Made by a program: the position numbers and the translations under genes. Below are positions 35,571 through 47,013 of a DNA stretch of 64,000 bases, in pieces. Each line of letters opens with the position of its first letter. The first letter of the stretch is position 1. The notes under the pieces were generated by a model that saw only the letters and a list, made by a program, of their open reading frames with translations, made no database searches and had not been told where the DNA came from. Source of the stretch: Bisporella sp. PMI_857 (lineage: Eukaryota; Ascomycota; Leotiomycetes; Helotiales; Helotiaceae); contig JAJSPD010000055.1 in NCBI GenBank assembly GCA_021307315.1, positions 124,001-188,000 of the forward strand. Direction: 5' to 3'.

Positions 35571-36155
35571 ATAAGAATCTCGAAACGCAATTAGATCTTA
35601 TAGCACTTAGATTCCTATAAACTATTCTCGACTCAAAATACTTATTCTAAGGTCCTTCTTTCGAACTATTTATTTAGCGTTACCAAGGTAAAAAAAGATA
35701 ATTTCGATAGCTTGGCCATACTCTGATTTGAGAAACAACTCACGTAGCTTTTAAAGAACCTTGACTAATTGTGCTGACTATCCATTACTTTCGCCAATGT
35801 AAATGATTATGTGGGTTGCGGTATTATAAACGCGCAACACTTGGCTGACTTGATGCCCGCGTTTATCTATATTATGCGGTTAATGCAGACTTTATTATTC
35901 CATCTGAATAAAGCGAGTCTCATTCTTCGGCAGATCCTCAGCCTCGCCGAGCTTGCTACACTGCTTTTTATAAGATCACAAACCGGTGAGGCAACCTATT
36001 TTCACTACATGTCACGCATTCAAAAGCAAGTTCGGCAGCTCATTTGCAGTATATGACATTGAAGTAGTTAGAATACATCAACAGAGCTCTCCAAAAACGA
36101 GCGTCCAAATCTTTATACAGCATTCTCTCACTCTACCCAGATGAGCCGTCCTTTC
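35571..36155. other. Intergenic region downstream of the inverted-repeat element
   Basis: AT-leaning sequence with one 81-codon plus-strand frame (35811-36056) that has no recognisable features and is not called. The right edge is the 3' flank of the small secreted protein gene. Confidence 0.45.
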
Positions 36156-36479
36156 TTAAGTACAGTAAGGAACCTGGTTAATATACGTGCAAGTAGCGCA
36201 CACGCTATTGACGAGGAATGTCCCAGAGCTATCGCAAACGTACTATATCACATCATTAGTCTCCTTTCCTGACAATGTTATAGAATACTAGGCAAGAAAT
36301 ATTTAACAACTTACGATGCTATTTGGTTGAGTCTCATGCAGAGTGTATCCACACCAGTAGGAGCCAAATGAAGCACATCCACCGCAGCTGCACGTAGCGG
36401 CGGTTGCTGGGAACGGAGTGGGGTTTGCGATCGCGGGGAGCGCGACGAGGAGAGAGAGGAGGAGAGTTGTTGGCTGCAT
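36156..36479 (-). CDS. Small secreted 8-cysteine protein (effector-like)
   Basis: Two exons, 36479-36315 and 36242-36156, with a 72-bp intron (donor GTAAGT, acceptor ATAG) give 83 aa. Residues 1-18 (MQPTTLLLSLLVALPAIA) are a clear signal peptide. The mature part has eight cysteines at 30, 32, 35, 43, 58, 70, 73 and 82 (CSCGGC, YWCG, YVCDSSG, CATC, PYC). Without splicing the frame would end after only four more codons past the donor; splicing adds 28 residues with four further cysteines, which supports the intron. An in-frame ATG at 36593 would add 38 residues that are not signal-like, so 36479 is chosen. A TATA-like box lies ~100 bases upstream. Secreted, Cys-rich, under 100 aa and located among repeats are the usual marks of a candidate effector; no homologue is recognised. 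Confidence 0.78.
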
Positions 36480-36575
36480 TTTGGCTTGAGTTGTTGTTAC
36501 TGGTGGGAAGGGAATGATCGATCTTGTTTTTGAGATGGTGATACTAATGATGGGTTTAGGGGACACGGAGGCGTT

Positions 36576-36583
36576 TTTATATA
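36576..36583 (-). promoter_or_regulatory. TATA-like element for the small secreted protein gene
   Basis: On the minus strand the sequence reads TATATAAA about 100 bases before the ATG at 36479. Motif seen; function inferred. Confidence 0.45.
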
Positions 36584-36909
36584 TCTCCATATCCACCTAT
36601 TCGGCGTGTTTACGTCAAGACTATGTGACCTAAATGTCAGGCGTCCTCAAATTATGAAGCTGCCATTGTTAATACTCTTGCAATTGGAGAGTTCGTATGC
36701 ACAAAGGAGCAGTTTGCATCACGCTGGATGGTGAGAACGCTGGGAAGCGGCGAAGTCTCAGCTAATGAAAAGGCAGAATCAATCGACAGGCAAAAAGAAA
36801 ATGTACTGCGTCGTCGCCAGAAAATCTTTTAGTTCTATTTATTAGGGCGCAGCCATGACTGCCTTATTGGGAAGAGTGGTATCGTATTTTTTAGTTACAC
36901 GACAGTGAG

Positions 36910-36982
36910 GTAGGTCGTCTGAGTAAGATTGTCCCCACATTATCCCCACATTGTCCCTAAAAATCTTACTCAGACAATCTAC
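36910..36982. repeat. Short hairpin with flanked direct repeats, transposon-end-like
   Basis: The arm GTAGGTCGTCTGAGTAAGAT (from 36910) pairs with an inverted copy at 36962-36982, 19 of 21 positions by eye; both mismatches are transitions. The spacer holds three near-repeats of TTGTCCCCACA. It could be the remaining end(s) of a transposon. Confidence 0.55.
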
Positions 36983-39751
36983 TAACACTAAAGCGATGGC
37001 TGCGGGTAATATTGTAACATACTTTTAGATTGTAATTCCAGAACCTACTTTTGGCGTTGTGGTGGGGTATAATTATATGAATAAATCAGGCAAAGCTCAT
37101 ATTAAGAGTATTGAAAAGAGATCTCAAACGCAAAACCTCCAAAAGAGACGAGGATGGCAGTTGCGGTGAGCTATTCTGGCACTCAGATTTAACCCGGACT
37201 CAATCAGACATTATGTAGCCGGAACTTTCTGTGGGCAAGGATTATAAATTTTCGGGCAGCAACTACAAAGGCTGGGGTAGCGATGTTGACAAGAGCGACG
37301 ATGCGACCACGGATCTCTTATGGTACTAATGAATGGCAAGGTTTAGTCTTGGCAGAATTCTAGGCCCACAAAACAAAGCCCCTCAGAAAACAGAGATTCA
37401 AACCTCAAGTTTCTGTATTATTTCATTGGGTATTGATGAAAATAGATGCAGATAGAATCTACATATAGCGGAAGAACCCGTGTTGTGTCTCGGACGCTTC
37501 GCAGAACTGACTCTATTTTTGTCACTTGATAGTCCTTATTATTCGCCGATATTGTTACCATTTGACAATAGGTACCCAGCAATATAACATAGCAGTAAAA
37601 TGCTCTATCAGTTCGTTTTTATATTCTCGAAGACGCTTTTCCTTTAGCACACTGTAGATTCTGCATGTAGGATTCTCAGAAAGTCATAGATTAAATATTC
37701 GAAAGCTGTCCATACAGTAAAGAGCACTGAAATTCCAGTTTTGCGAGATTAGCTAAACTATAACATCGCCGGTGCGCATTATTTAATTATATGTAGTTAG
37801 CAGTATTCTTGTTTCTGCTATTGCAGAAAATGCTGGTTTCTTGTCAAAGGAAATAACTCAACTATACTTGAGTTACTCTATAAAGAAGTAACACTTAAGT
37901 AGTGACCAAAACGAACAAAGCACAAGCGCTAGTAAAATTACAACCAAAGTTTAGCCCGCAAAGCCGTAACCAGCAACGTCGCCGTAAAGCAACTCTTAAA
38001 TTAGTTAGGTCGTAACGAACATTAACACTGATGGAAAAGTATCTATTGATGTTGCTGTAGTTACCGGAGAGCTTCACTTTGACCGTTGCATGTGAAGTTA
38101 TGAGTTAAAGTGAGAGTAGATGCGGGATCCAGGCTAGCGTTTATATTCACTTAGCACAAAATCAACCTCGTGGCATAGGTGGCAACGTTCCGTATTGCTA
38201 CAAAGCGCGAAAAACAAGCTAATTGTGGCCTACACAATGTTTCACTGTAAAACGTGTTCTAATAGAGCCGATACCGCTAATATCAAATGAATACTCAGGG
38301 TGCAGCCGTATGTTGCGCTACTTCAAACCATGGAGGTTTGACTGCGTTATTCGTTGCGCTGGCGGGCGATACTAAAGGCTAGCAAAGGTAAAAACTTTAT
38401 TTGTACGAGATTTCCGAGGTCACACATTAGTTTCAAAAACTTTTCGAGGGCTTCACCATCGCCGTCGCTCATAACTTACTGTAGTAATGGAGATATGAAT
38501 GGGAATCCACGCACAAACTCAATCAGCTCTCCTGCCTCTAATCCTCCCAGTAAATAAACTTCACTACATCGATTACAACTTCCCAGAGTTCATGAAGAAA
38601 AGAATGTGAGCCTCTATCCTCTTCAAATTTAAGTAACGAGTGTGATGGCAGAAAGCGTTCCCAGTAGCATATATCAAATATCAATAGCCTTTGTTGCTTT
38701 AGCGGCTGCAGTACCGATAGGCGCATGGAGGAAATCTTTAAGTATGGCGCCTATCTATCCATGGAAGCCCTTCCAGATCTGTGATGTACTCGGAGAGGTA
38801 GGTCAAGTATGGTGAAATGTTGGTGCTAGGATGTTCCTCATCTGAGTGCGCGCTCATCTTGAATATTTGGCTGCAGTTGGATTATTTTTAACTTGAGGTG
38901 CCGTTAGATCACTGAGGGATATGCCTCGAGAAGGGAAAATTATAAAAACTATAACATCTCCTATTTTGGCATAAGTATGACTCGGTGGAAGCCCGAAGGA
39001 AGTGTTCCAGCCTGCCATTGAGCCTTTGAAAATAAAGAATCAAGAATGGGGTGTTAAGATGTAAAGTAGCTAAAACCGCCAAAGCTAGTTTACACTCATT
39101 TGCGTTTGTGTTATACGCCAGTTTTCCTCAACTACATACGTGACAAACATGAGATTTAGTAAAAGAAAAGCTGCATAATTTGAGTTTCAATGTTAATTAC
39201 TAAAAGAAAGAAAATCAGCACCATTTATTTACTGCCACTAGACTTCGTACAAATTCCGAGACCTTGTACTTAGTCACCGGAGAACCTACCCTCCCGACCA
39301 TTTTGCCTGATCTGTCGAAACAAAGTCAGCTTGCGAGGCCTGTCAGAAGCACGTAATAATTGGTCAACATGCTAATTAATGCAAGGACGCCTAATGCTTC
39401 TGACTGACTTTGCCCCTTCAGGGCCAGTGATGGCCGGCTGGCTTGGAACTAACTCAACACGCTTCTTTGCATCTTGGTCTTCTGTTGATCCGATAAAGGA
39501 GAAACCCACATGTAGGAACAGGGAACCTACATGAGTATTCTGGAGAATTGGTCAGCTTAACCTTTAAAGTGAGGTTACATACTTGGGCTTGCGCTTGAAC
39601 CAATAGGCCATTTTTTGACAAAATATTGGCTATAAAGGCACCAGCAAGTAATTAGCGACGATTTCCTAAATGCGACCTTTCAGTCAATTCAACTTTATAA
39701 ATTTATTCACTAAGTGTGTAACAGACAGAATGTCGCATCGCCACCTCAGTT

Positions 39752-40032
39752 TTGTTTGGAAAACCCCCTTCAAGCCGAACCCGTCTCTCCACAGCCTCAT
39801 TCTTCAGTCGCTTCACCAATGACAACCTCACAGAAGCGGAGAAAATAAACTTCGACGCGGTCGTTACCACCCTGATCGCCCCATCTCCTGAATATCGGCG
39901 CTATCGTGACATGACCCAGCCCGAGTTCGCGACATGGAATGCTGGAGATTCTCAATTCAAGTGAGCGATTAATTGAACCTTGGGGGATACTAAGACAGTC
40001 AATATAGACCGGGAAGCGAAATACTATGTTGA
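39752..40032 (+). CDS. Possible small gene or gene remnant, start not found
   Basis: An open frame from 39752 reads like a protein (NLTEAEKINFDAVVTTLIAP, then EYRRYRDMTQPEFATW). It can be spliced by a 47-bp intron (39961-40007, donor GTGAGC, TACTAAG, acceptor ATAG) to end ...SQFKPGSEILC with a stop at 40030-40032. There is no ATG in this frame; the ATG at 39730 is in another frame. It may be a 3' exon whose 5' exon I could not place, or a decayed gene. Confidence 0.3.
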
Positions 40033-40288
40033 GAGCTGTAGAGCCTCAGAAAGGTATCTCTCATGCCTTCTGCATTTTAATTGACGCCTGCTGGAGGATC
40101 AGATACGATGAAGCCAGTTGTTGAGAAATAAATCATTAGACAGTAGCCATTAAGCGTCTCCTTCTATTGAGAAATTCGTTTGAACATACATATCTTGACT
40201 CGTTTACCGAACACAGCTTTTAGTTTCACAGCCCCGTCTCTGATTAAGATTACTACAACTTGAACACTCAACTATTCCCCTCTATTTA

Positions 40289-41035
40289 TCAGAAGATAGC
40301 GGCGAGTGCGCCTCCAGCAATAGCTAGCATCATCCCCTTTCCTGCAACAGCAGTTGGAGCAGCAAATCCAGTTGAGCTACTTGTAGTACCAGTCTGTGCC
40401 CTTGTAACTCCGCTCGTAGTTTGACTTCCACCTCTACTCGCGCTATTTGTCGCTCCGGCACCACCCGTGGAGGTCTGCGTTGGGTTCGCCGTTCTTGTCA
40501 CAGCAGTCGCGCTCCCGGTTATACTTCCCGGGCCCTGGGGCTCTGTCGCCGTATAATACAATCCCACATCCGCATCCCCGCTCTTGACATCAACCAAGCT
40601 CGTCGCTACAGTCGTCGGTCGCGGCACGGTGTCTTGCGCACTGCTGAACAGGCTTGCGAAGACGGCGGTTGGCGTGCCTGTGCAGAGCGCATTCGACGCG
40701 ATCGTTATGATGCTGCTGTACTGCGCATTGTCGGCAGGTGAGCGTGCGCCATGGTAGAGAAGGCAGGATTGGCAGCCTGACCAGTCTTGGAAATAGGAAC
40801 CGGTGCACATGCATTGGGCGTGCGCGGATAGGCCAAGGGGAGTGGTTGCGTTAGGCGCGCAGAGCGACTCGATTGTTGTTATGGAGATACATGGCGGAAT
40901 GACGCCCGTGCCGTTGGTGGCAGGCGAGCAGACGCTATTAACATAGTCTTCATTGCTATCACCAGAGGAGGTGTTTTGTGCAAGAACCCTTCGTGCGCCA
41001 AGGAAAAGGATGGAGTTAAGGATTATATTCTTCAT
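40289..41035 (-). CDS. GPI-anchored secreted protein with eight cysteines
   Basis: A single-exon 248-aa protein. It has a signal peptide (MKNIILNSILFLGARRVLA), then a domain of ~110 residues with eight cysteines (NSVC, PPC, SLC, QCMC, SGCQSC, NALC). The pattern resembles a common fungal GPI-protein fold with CxC and CxxC pairs but does not obviously match CFEM. The second half is Thr/Ser/Gly-rich, likely O-glycosylated, and ends in a hydrophobic tail (GKGMMLAIAGGALAAIF) typical of a GPI signal. It is probably attached to the plasma membrane or wall. Function is unknown. Confidence 0.8.
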   Translation of the reverse strand: MKNIILNSILFLGARRVLAQNTSSGDSNEDYVNSVCSPATNGTGVIPPCISITTIESLCAPNATTPLGLSAHAQCMCTGSYFQDWSGCQSCLLYHGARSPADNAQYSSIITIASNALCTGTPTAVFASLFSSAQDTVPRPTTVATSLVDVKSGDADVGLYYTATEPQGPGSITGSATAVTRTANPTQTSTGGAGATNSASRGGSQTTSGVTRAQTGTTSSSTGFAAPTAVAGKGMMLAIAGGALAAIF

Positions 41036-41789
41036 CTTGGGTGGTGGTTATTAGGCTGGATTAAAATGGACTTTCTTAGGGGGGTGTGAGGTAGAAGGAG
41101 GAGATACGAAGGAAAGACAAAATGGAAAAATGAAACCGTCGTGAGGTTTGCGCTCTTTGCTATAGGGCCATCCCATTTGGATATACCTTTCCCAAAATTG
41201 GCTGGACACCGAGTAGATATATTGATAATTTGTTCCCGGATTTATCCAGCCCCACTAACCGTAATGAATTGCTGCTTGTTGGTGGCACAACATAATAATG
41301 ACTCGAAGGTTCTGAGAAAAACCCCGCAGCTTACGAAGGAGCCATTGAGAGAAGAGAAGTACAGTAGATGTGGAGTGGATGCCTGGTGAGTGAGATTACA
41401 ATAAGGTTAAAAGCTCGGGCGTCCCAAGCGAACGATCCACATCTGCAAAGGCCCATTTAAATGAGGCTGAAGCTTCTCTAAATCAGGGGCCTCCTCCGAA
41501 GCCACATCGTGAATGCTTAGCTTTGTGTATATCTCTGGGTCAAAATTTGAATAAATATCTAAATCACGAGAAGTTGTGGATGGGTTAACCAAGCTCATCT
41601 AAATGCAGTCGAAATTTCATGCAAACTCAACAATGCAATTCTACCACAGCGTTTCATCGAAGTATTAAGACGAGCGTTAAGCATATGAGTCCTTGTGATA
41701 TATGAGATCTGTCTACAATGGGTGTCCAGGGTAGCCGTTTGAAACTGTCTAAATTTCTTCAAAAAGCAGAAGAGGACGGTAGGTCGTCC
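41036..41789. other. Intergenic spacer with a doubtful 63-codon frame
   Basis: About 750 bases between two minus-strand genes. A minus-strand frame at 41407-41598 begins MSLVNPSTTSRDLDIYSNFD and has ordinary composition, but it has no recognisable motif or context and is not called as a gene. Confidence 0.4.
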
Positions 41790-42946
41790 TCAGTCAAAAT
41801 TTGGGACCTCTGGATCTGTATAGGGAGGCTCACGTGGAAGGATTCTATCCCACTGCTGCTCCTTAGAAGGTGGTCGTGTACCTAAAACCGGCTCAGCTTT
41901 GATGAAGACTGGGATGACGGCTCCTGTTGCCAACTTGAATGGTCTATGTCCAATAACTATAGATTCAAGTCAGCTTCACCTTCGTAATAATTGTTGCCCA
42001 TAGCTTATACCTCGAAGCATTGCAGCAATAAGACCCGAATGAGCGGTGATGCTAATAAAGAAAGAACTATCCATGCTGAATATATCATCCAGGGCAAGCA
42101 AAGCTCTTTGATCAACGGCTGCGTCTCTTTCCCGCAAGGCACTATCCCATGTTTCGTCGTTTTCCTTAAACCCTTTTTCGAAGACGAATTTGAAGCCTCT
42201 GCCTTTCTCAGCCTCGGCCTTCCAGTACTTTTCAATCTCAGACTTGGTGCTGCGACGATCGCAAGTATGCACTCCTATCGTTTCACGGATCAGTTCCCTT
42301 ACCTCGGGAACAAAAGGGTACGCAGGATCGATATGGCCGGACTCGGAAAGCTTAGAGAAAGTATGGTATACTGTTTCCAGGCACCGCATATGAGGGCTGC
42401 AATAGTATGACTTGGGCGACTGTAGGCCATTATCTATGGCACTCTTCCAGACCTGTGATGCAAGCCTGGCTTGTTCAATGCCAAGCGGTGTGAGATGAGC
42501 ATCTGCCCACTGGAGTTCATCATCCCCGTCAAGCATGGAATAGCGGTACTGGGCCTAGTCAAAACAAATTCATTGTAGCTTTCAATGTACAATAGAAAAT
42601 TGTACACGGAACTGAAGTTGAAACGTACATCCCAAGCTTTGGTACCGTACTTCTCCTCTCCAACGTTGTGGAAACCTTGTCCATGCCGGCCAAGAAAGAG
42701 CACCTTGTACTTTGGTCCCGAAGCATTCCCATTCATGGTACGGAAGTCGTCAGCTGGAAACTCGCCCCAGGAACCACTGACAAGGCCGAAATTCTTGGTC
42801 TACCGACATTAAGTAAGCATTTGCAGACTGAAAGGCGAATGGTAGAAGAGCAGTACATAATCAAAAGTACTGTCATCGGTCTTCTCATTGTCTTGCGCAA
42901 AGAATCCCCTCGTGACGCTATAATTGTACCAGGTATCGGATGTCAT
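41790..42946 (-). CDS. Histidine phosphatase superfamily protein (phosphoglycerate-mutase-like)
   Basis: Four exons, 42946-42857, 42799-42629, 42554-42011 and 41956-41790, give 323 aa; introns are 57, 74, 54 bp and in phase. The catalytic motif FLGRHGQGFHNV contains R68-H69-G70, H69 being the phospho-accepting His. The second His is in ISITAHSGLI (H259). R144 in SPHMRCLET and E174 in VRELIRET complete the expected pocket. The first exon (MTSDTWYNYSVTRGFFAQD) matches the N-terminal extension seen in fungal members of this family, which supports the start. Without the small upstream exons the ORF would seem to start at an internal Met. Likely a cytosolic phosphatase of unknown substrate rather than the glycolytic mutase. 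Confidence 0.9.
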
Positions 42947-44581
42947 AATTCTGGGTGCAATCCTTTGGCTCAACTGATTACATATACTGATGATCCTATT
43001 AATACTTTACAAGAACTCGGTCCGCACTAAATACTGAAGGCGTTTGAGAGGTTGACTAAGGTAGGTCGGCTTCTACACTTCAAGGTGGTAGGGTGGGTAA
43101 TAGCAATCTGCAAAGTGGTCGCGGTTATCCATTAGTTCAATCACGTGTAAATATGGGGCCCTACCCAAGAATATCGTGATTAAAGAAGAAAGAAAGAAAA
43201 AAGTGTTCGCATCTGAGCTAAACCTCGAAAAAATTCTATGACAATAACAAATGTCTCATTTCAGGCGTGGGCCGGGTTTCCATTGTACGATGCTTTTCGA
43301 TTTCTTGTCAAGCTATGAGATAAGTTCTTTATTCTGGAGCATCATCCAACGTCTCGAGTTGTCAAACAGAAGGGTCACCATTCCTTAAAGCTTCGTGCAA
43401 GGCCACTGTTTTAGAAGAGCAGATCTTGCAGAGAAGTACCCATACTCAGTTCTGTTTGCTATATAATTACTACAGAATCCAAACATCTGCTACTAAATAG
43501 CTAAACTTTGAAATAAGTTGGCAATGCATTAAATAGAGATAGGTTGGTGGAGAAATACTATTGTATCTATTGGCTAGGGATTATAAGATTATAGACGGAT
43601 TTTCACGCTTTGAATATGGAGAGGCGGTTAAAGTAGACAAAACACCAACAGGGCGATTAGAGGAATCCACGAGCGTTTTGGCACTGGGGATTGGAAGGGT
43701 GCGGTAAGGACAGTGACCAGCAAACAAATTCGTACTGTAGGATCTTCTTGGGCGCCTCGACGAGATAGATGTGGGGCGGCGCAGGTTCCTTTGTGCCTTC
43801 AAATAAAGCTTATCATCTGAGAAATGAATGTCATTATTACTTGCAAGAACATCAATGTAAGAATGCTTCGGTTCTTGCCTCTGGTGGGATCTCTACCATG
43901 TTGTAGATCGGGATCATCATTCTTGGTTTTCAACCGAGCAAGACCTCTGCCATTTTGAAATTGAGGTGGGACGGTTATGATGTTCTGGGTGTTCAGAATG
44001 TGGATTGTATAGCGAGTTGTCAGAGGCAGGACAGTCTAAACTCCCAAGGTAAGGCGTGATGGAGGGGTTCAAAAAAACTGAGCGTAGGCTATTAACAGGA
44101 TTCACATAGGAACTCATATCTCAAGAACTGCAATGTAATACACGTCTCTTTATTTCTCGTATGTTCAGGTTGCTGTCAAGTCCTTCCTGATATTACCCCT
44201 GCACTCTCCGATTAGAGTGGTTCAATATGACCAGAGTCTTAAAGAGTAAGGTCAAATATCAATGGTCGCATAGACATAGCCTGAGGGGAAAAGCCCACCA
44301 AGAACCATCCCCAGGAAATTAATGGCGAATAAAAATCAGAAGGCGCTCATCACTCAAGACTAGCCTATATTCATAGGTTGACTTTCGGTTCGTTTACAAT
44401 GATAACATAAAGGGCGGGATTGTACAGCGGGAAGGCAGAGGGATTCTGGTTGAGATAGTGTAGTAGATTGAACATATATGTACAGCTCTACAGCTTTGCT
44501 AATAAGTAGTTTGAAGACTGCAAAGTCTGCTTTCGGGTGTGCATTATTGTGAAAGCTCACAGCCCCTAGTAATGTGACATA
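42947..44581. other. Gene-free interval
   Basis: About 1.6 kb with promoter of the histidine phosphatase gene at the left and the 3' flank of the RS/RGG gene at the right. Short minus-strand frames (43581-43802, 43917-44117, 44360-44560) have no recognisable features. Confidence 0.5.
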
Positions 44582-46583
44582 TTAAAACGCTGCGCCACCA
44601 AGACCTTCTCCAGCAAGTTGTCGGACATGTCTCTCGCTCAACTCGCTTTTCAATGCCCAGCTTGCTGCTGACCGCTTGATATCCTCAAATTCCCTTAAGC
44701 TCTTTCGCAACTTGTCCTGTTTGGCGTGTAGTTCTTCTCGAATTATCTCTGCTTGGTCCTCAAGCTTCTTCATCTTGACAGCGACTTCAGGTTTCATGCC
44801 AGTTGCAGTGGGGTCAATCTTCCCTCCAGAAATAATCTGAGGGAGATTTGACATCGCAGGGTGGAGTCGAGGGCCTGATGCAGCCGAGATAGAGGCCGAA
44901 CGTGCGCTATAGACACTATTAGAGTGTGCCAGAGATGGTCGACTTGGAACGCCGGCTCGAGGACCGGTAGGGACGCTGCTTGCTGGGCCTGTTGGAGGTG
45001 CGGCGGTAGAGGAAGGAGATGGACCAGAGGGGGTTGCAGGAACAGAGGGAATTGTAGTAGCTGTAGGTGAAGGAGCTTGGGATGGTCGGCTGACTGGAGT
45101 CGTCCCTCTAGTAGAAGTATCAGCGGTCACGGCTGGTCGATTTGGTGGTGCTGCTCCCCAATCCGATCTGCCTCCTCGCTCACTGCCAAATGCCCCTCTG
45201 CCGTAGCCACCTCTAAAATCTCCTCTCCCTCTTCCTCTGTACGAACCTCGCCCTGCTGGATCATATCCTCGTGGACCAGCGGGTGGACCAGATGGACCAT
45301 TGTTGTCAATCCGACTGCTCGATGGAGCTGATGGTTGCAGACTTGTTGAAGACGAATTAGGCGAAGGAACTGGTGCGCTGAAATTGCGGCTACTGCCAGG
45401 CCCAGTGGGAGGTCTAAATCCAGAAGGCCCACGAGGTGGTGATCTAGGTGTAGCATGATTGCTATTTGAGTGCTCTCGGGAATCGGCTCTTGGTGGATCG
45501 CGGTCCCTATATGCTAGTTGAGAGCCATTCGATACAGGTGAGCGAGCTCTCGCATCTGCTCGAGGCGTTGAAACCAATGCCAATCGGCTTGGGTGGATTT
45601 GTGGTGAGGGCGGACGGGAGGTATGTGTAGAGGTTGCTCCAGATGTCCGCTCACGCTCGCGAGGGGGTGGAGATGGTGATCGTCCTGTGAGATTTTATGT
45701 TAGTGCTAATTACACATAAGTCAATCCTTTGTCGCTGTATATTTCAGGAAGATGCAAGGCGTGAACCTACGTCTCCAATTTGAAGAACTTGGACCATAAT
45801 TTGGCTCGGGGCGGTCGAACAGATCACCTCGGCGGCCTGGACTTCGAGATCGTGGACGACCAGAGCCTCGAGGACCGATTGAACGTGATCTTGACCTTCG
45901 AGGCAACGGTGACCTGGCACGGATCGGAGCCCGACGGTTGTATGGTGATCGCGAACGTCTTCTGTCATCCCGTCGTGGTGATCTGTGACGATCTCTATCA
46001 CCCCTTCTTGGAGAAAACCTGCGCATTGGAGATCTTGGTCTATCGTCGTAAGGCCGTCGGTAAGGCGATCTAGGCCGGTCTCGGTCTCGTTCTCGTTCTC
46101 GGTCTCGATCTCGCGGGTCGTATCTATCACTCGGCGGAGGTCTATCGCCTGTGTAAATTGTCTGGTCAGTGACAGCTTTATGTATGTGGCAGAAATCTTC
46201 AGCCATCAAGGGTGAGGGGAATAGTTGCTGTAAGGATGCTCACTGTCTCGTCGGTCGTCTCGTCTTGCTACAGGTCTGTACGATTCACCTCCGCCCATCA
46301 TTGTGACTTCGCCTCTGATCTCGCCTTCCTCTGATCTGGAATGTGTTAGAAACTAATAGATCTAGTGACTGATTTCTGGATAGCTCTTCGGCATGTGTAC
46401 ACAGAATCTATGCCGGGATCGAAGAATATTCAAGCCTGAATCCATATTCGCCTCCATGCTTTCAACCAAGAAAGGGGTAATATCGCGACAGAAAAAAGGT
46501 GAATATTGAGCATACCTTCGATCGCGCACGCGATCCCGCTCCCGCCTGTCTCTGTCTCTGTCCCTGTCCCTGTCCCTGTCCAT
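44582..46583 (-). CDS. Arg/Ser- and RGG-rich protein, probably RNA-related
   Basis: Four exons, 46583-46516, 46335-46244, 46148-45771 and 45684-44582; introns of 180, 95 and 86 bp; 546 aa. The N-terminus is a run of Arg-Asp dipeptides (MDRDRDRDRDRDRRERDR). Exon 3 is an RS-like domain (RSPYRRPYDDRPRSPMRR, RRSRSPYNRRAP, RPRSRSPGRRGD). Exon 4 has a Ser/Pro-rich stretch, an RGG box (RGSYRGRGRGDFRGGYGRG), a Pro/Ser/Thr-rich linker, and a C-terminal ~70-residue predicted coiled coil (KMKKLEDQAEIIREELHAKQ). There is no RRM. The composition fits a nuclear RNA-processing or chromatin factor; this is inference. The GGGACA-type hexamer repeat at the 5' end encodes the RD run and could vary in length. 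Confidence 0.82.
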
Positions 46584-47013
46584 GGTGATAAACAAGTTCA
46601 GTAATTGTGGCTGCTGCAGCTGATTATTCTGTCTCAAAAATTAAATTTTGTACATCGCGTGTGGAACATCCTTCAAGGCTGCAAGCCTCGCGGACGAGGC
46701 TGTGCCGTCCTTTTTTTTTGTTCTTGTTTTTGGCCCTTTGCAAGCCATGGCTACGGCTAGCTTGCCTCAAGCTTTAGAGAAAATTTATTGTAATATAAGA
46801 TTCTATGAATAGTAACCAACTCTTTGGAGACAAGACTGGGACTCTAATATATGAATCGCGTAAAAATTAACAGGAAGTTTAGAAGACAAGCCATATGTGG
46901 TACCCTATGCTTTGAAAACATTTACTTCTATCATGTACAGATCCACATCCGAACGCCATCTATATATCCTAGTCCGGATGTCTACCTCATGAATTCCCTT
47001 CCCAAACTCCTGG
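46584..47013. other. Intergenic spacer between tandem minus-strand genes
   Basis: 430 bases holding the promoter of the RS/RGG gene and the 3' flank of the SLY41-type gene. A T-run lies near 46711-46720. Nothing else is seen. Confidence 0.45.

Larger units (their letters stand above)
36480..39729. other. Gene-poor AT-leaning island
   Basis: About 3.2 kb with no supported gene apart from the TATA-like element and hairpin listed separately. Frames are short and stop-rich on both strands. This continues the repeat-bearing interval that began near 33,940. Confidence 0.55.

Noticed and set aside
45077..46215. Several plus-strand and alternative minus-strand frames in the RS/RGG gene
   Set aside because: Low-complexity Arg/Ser codons leave all frames open; only one frame is continuous across the exons.
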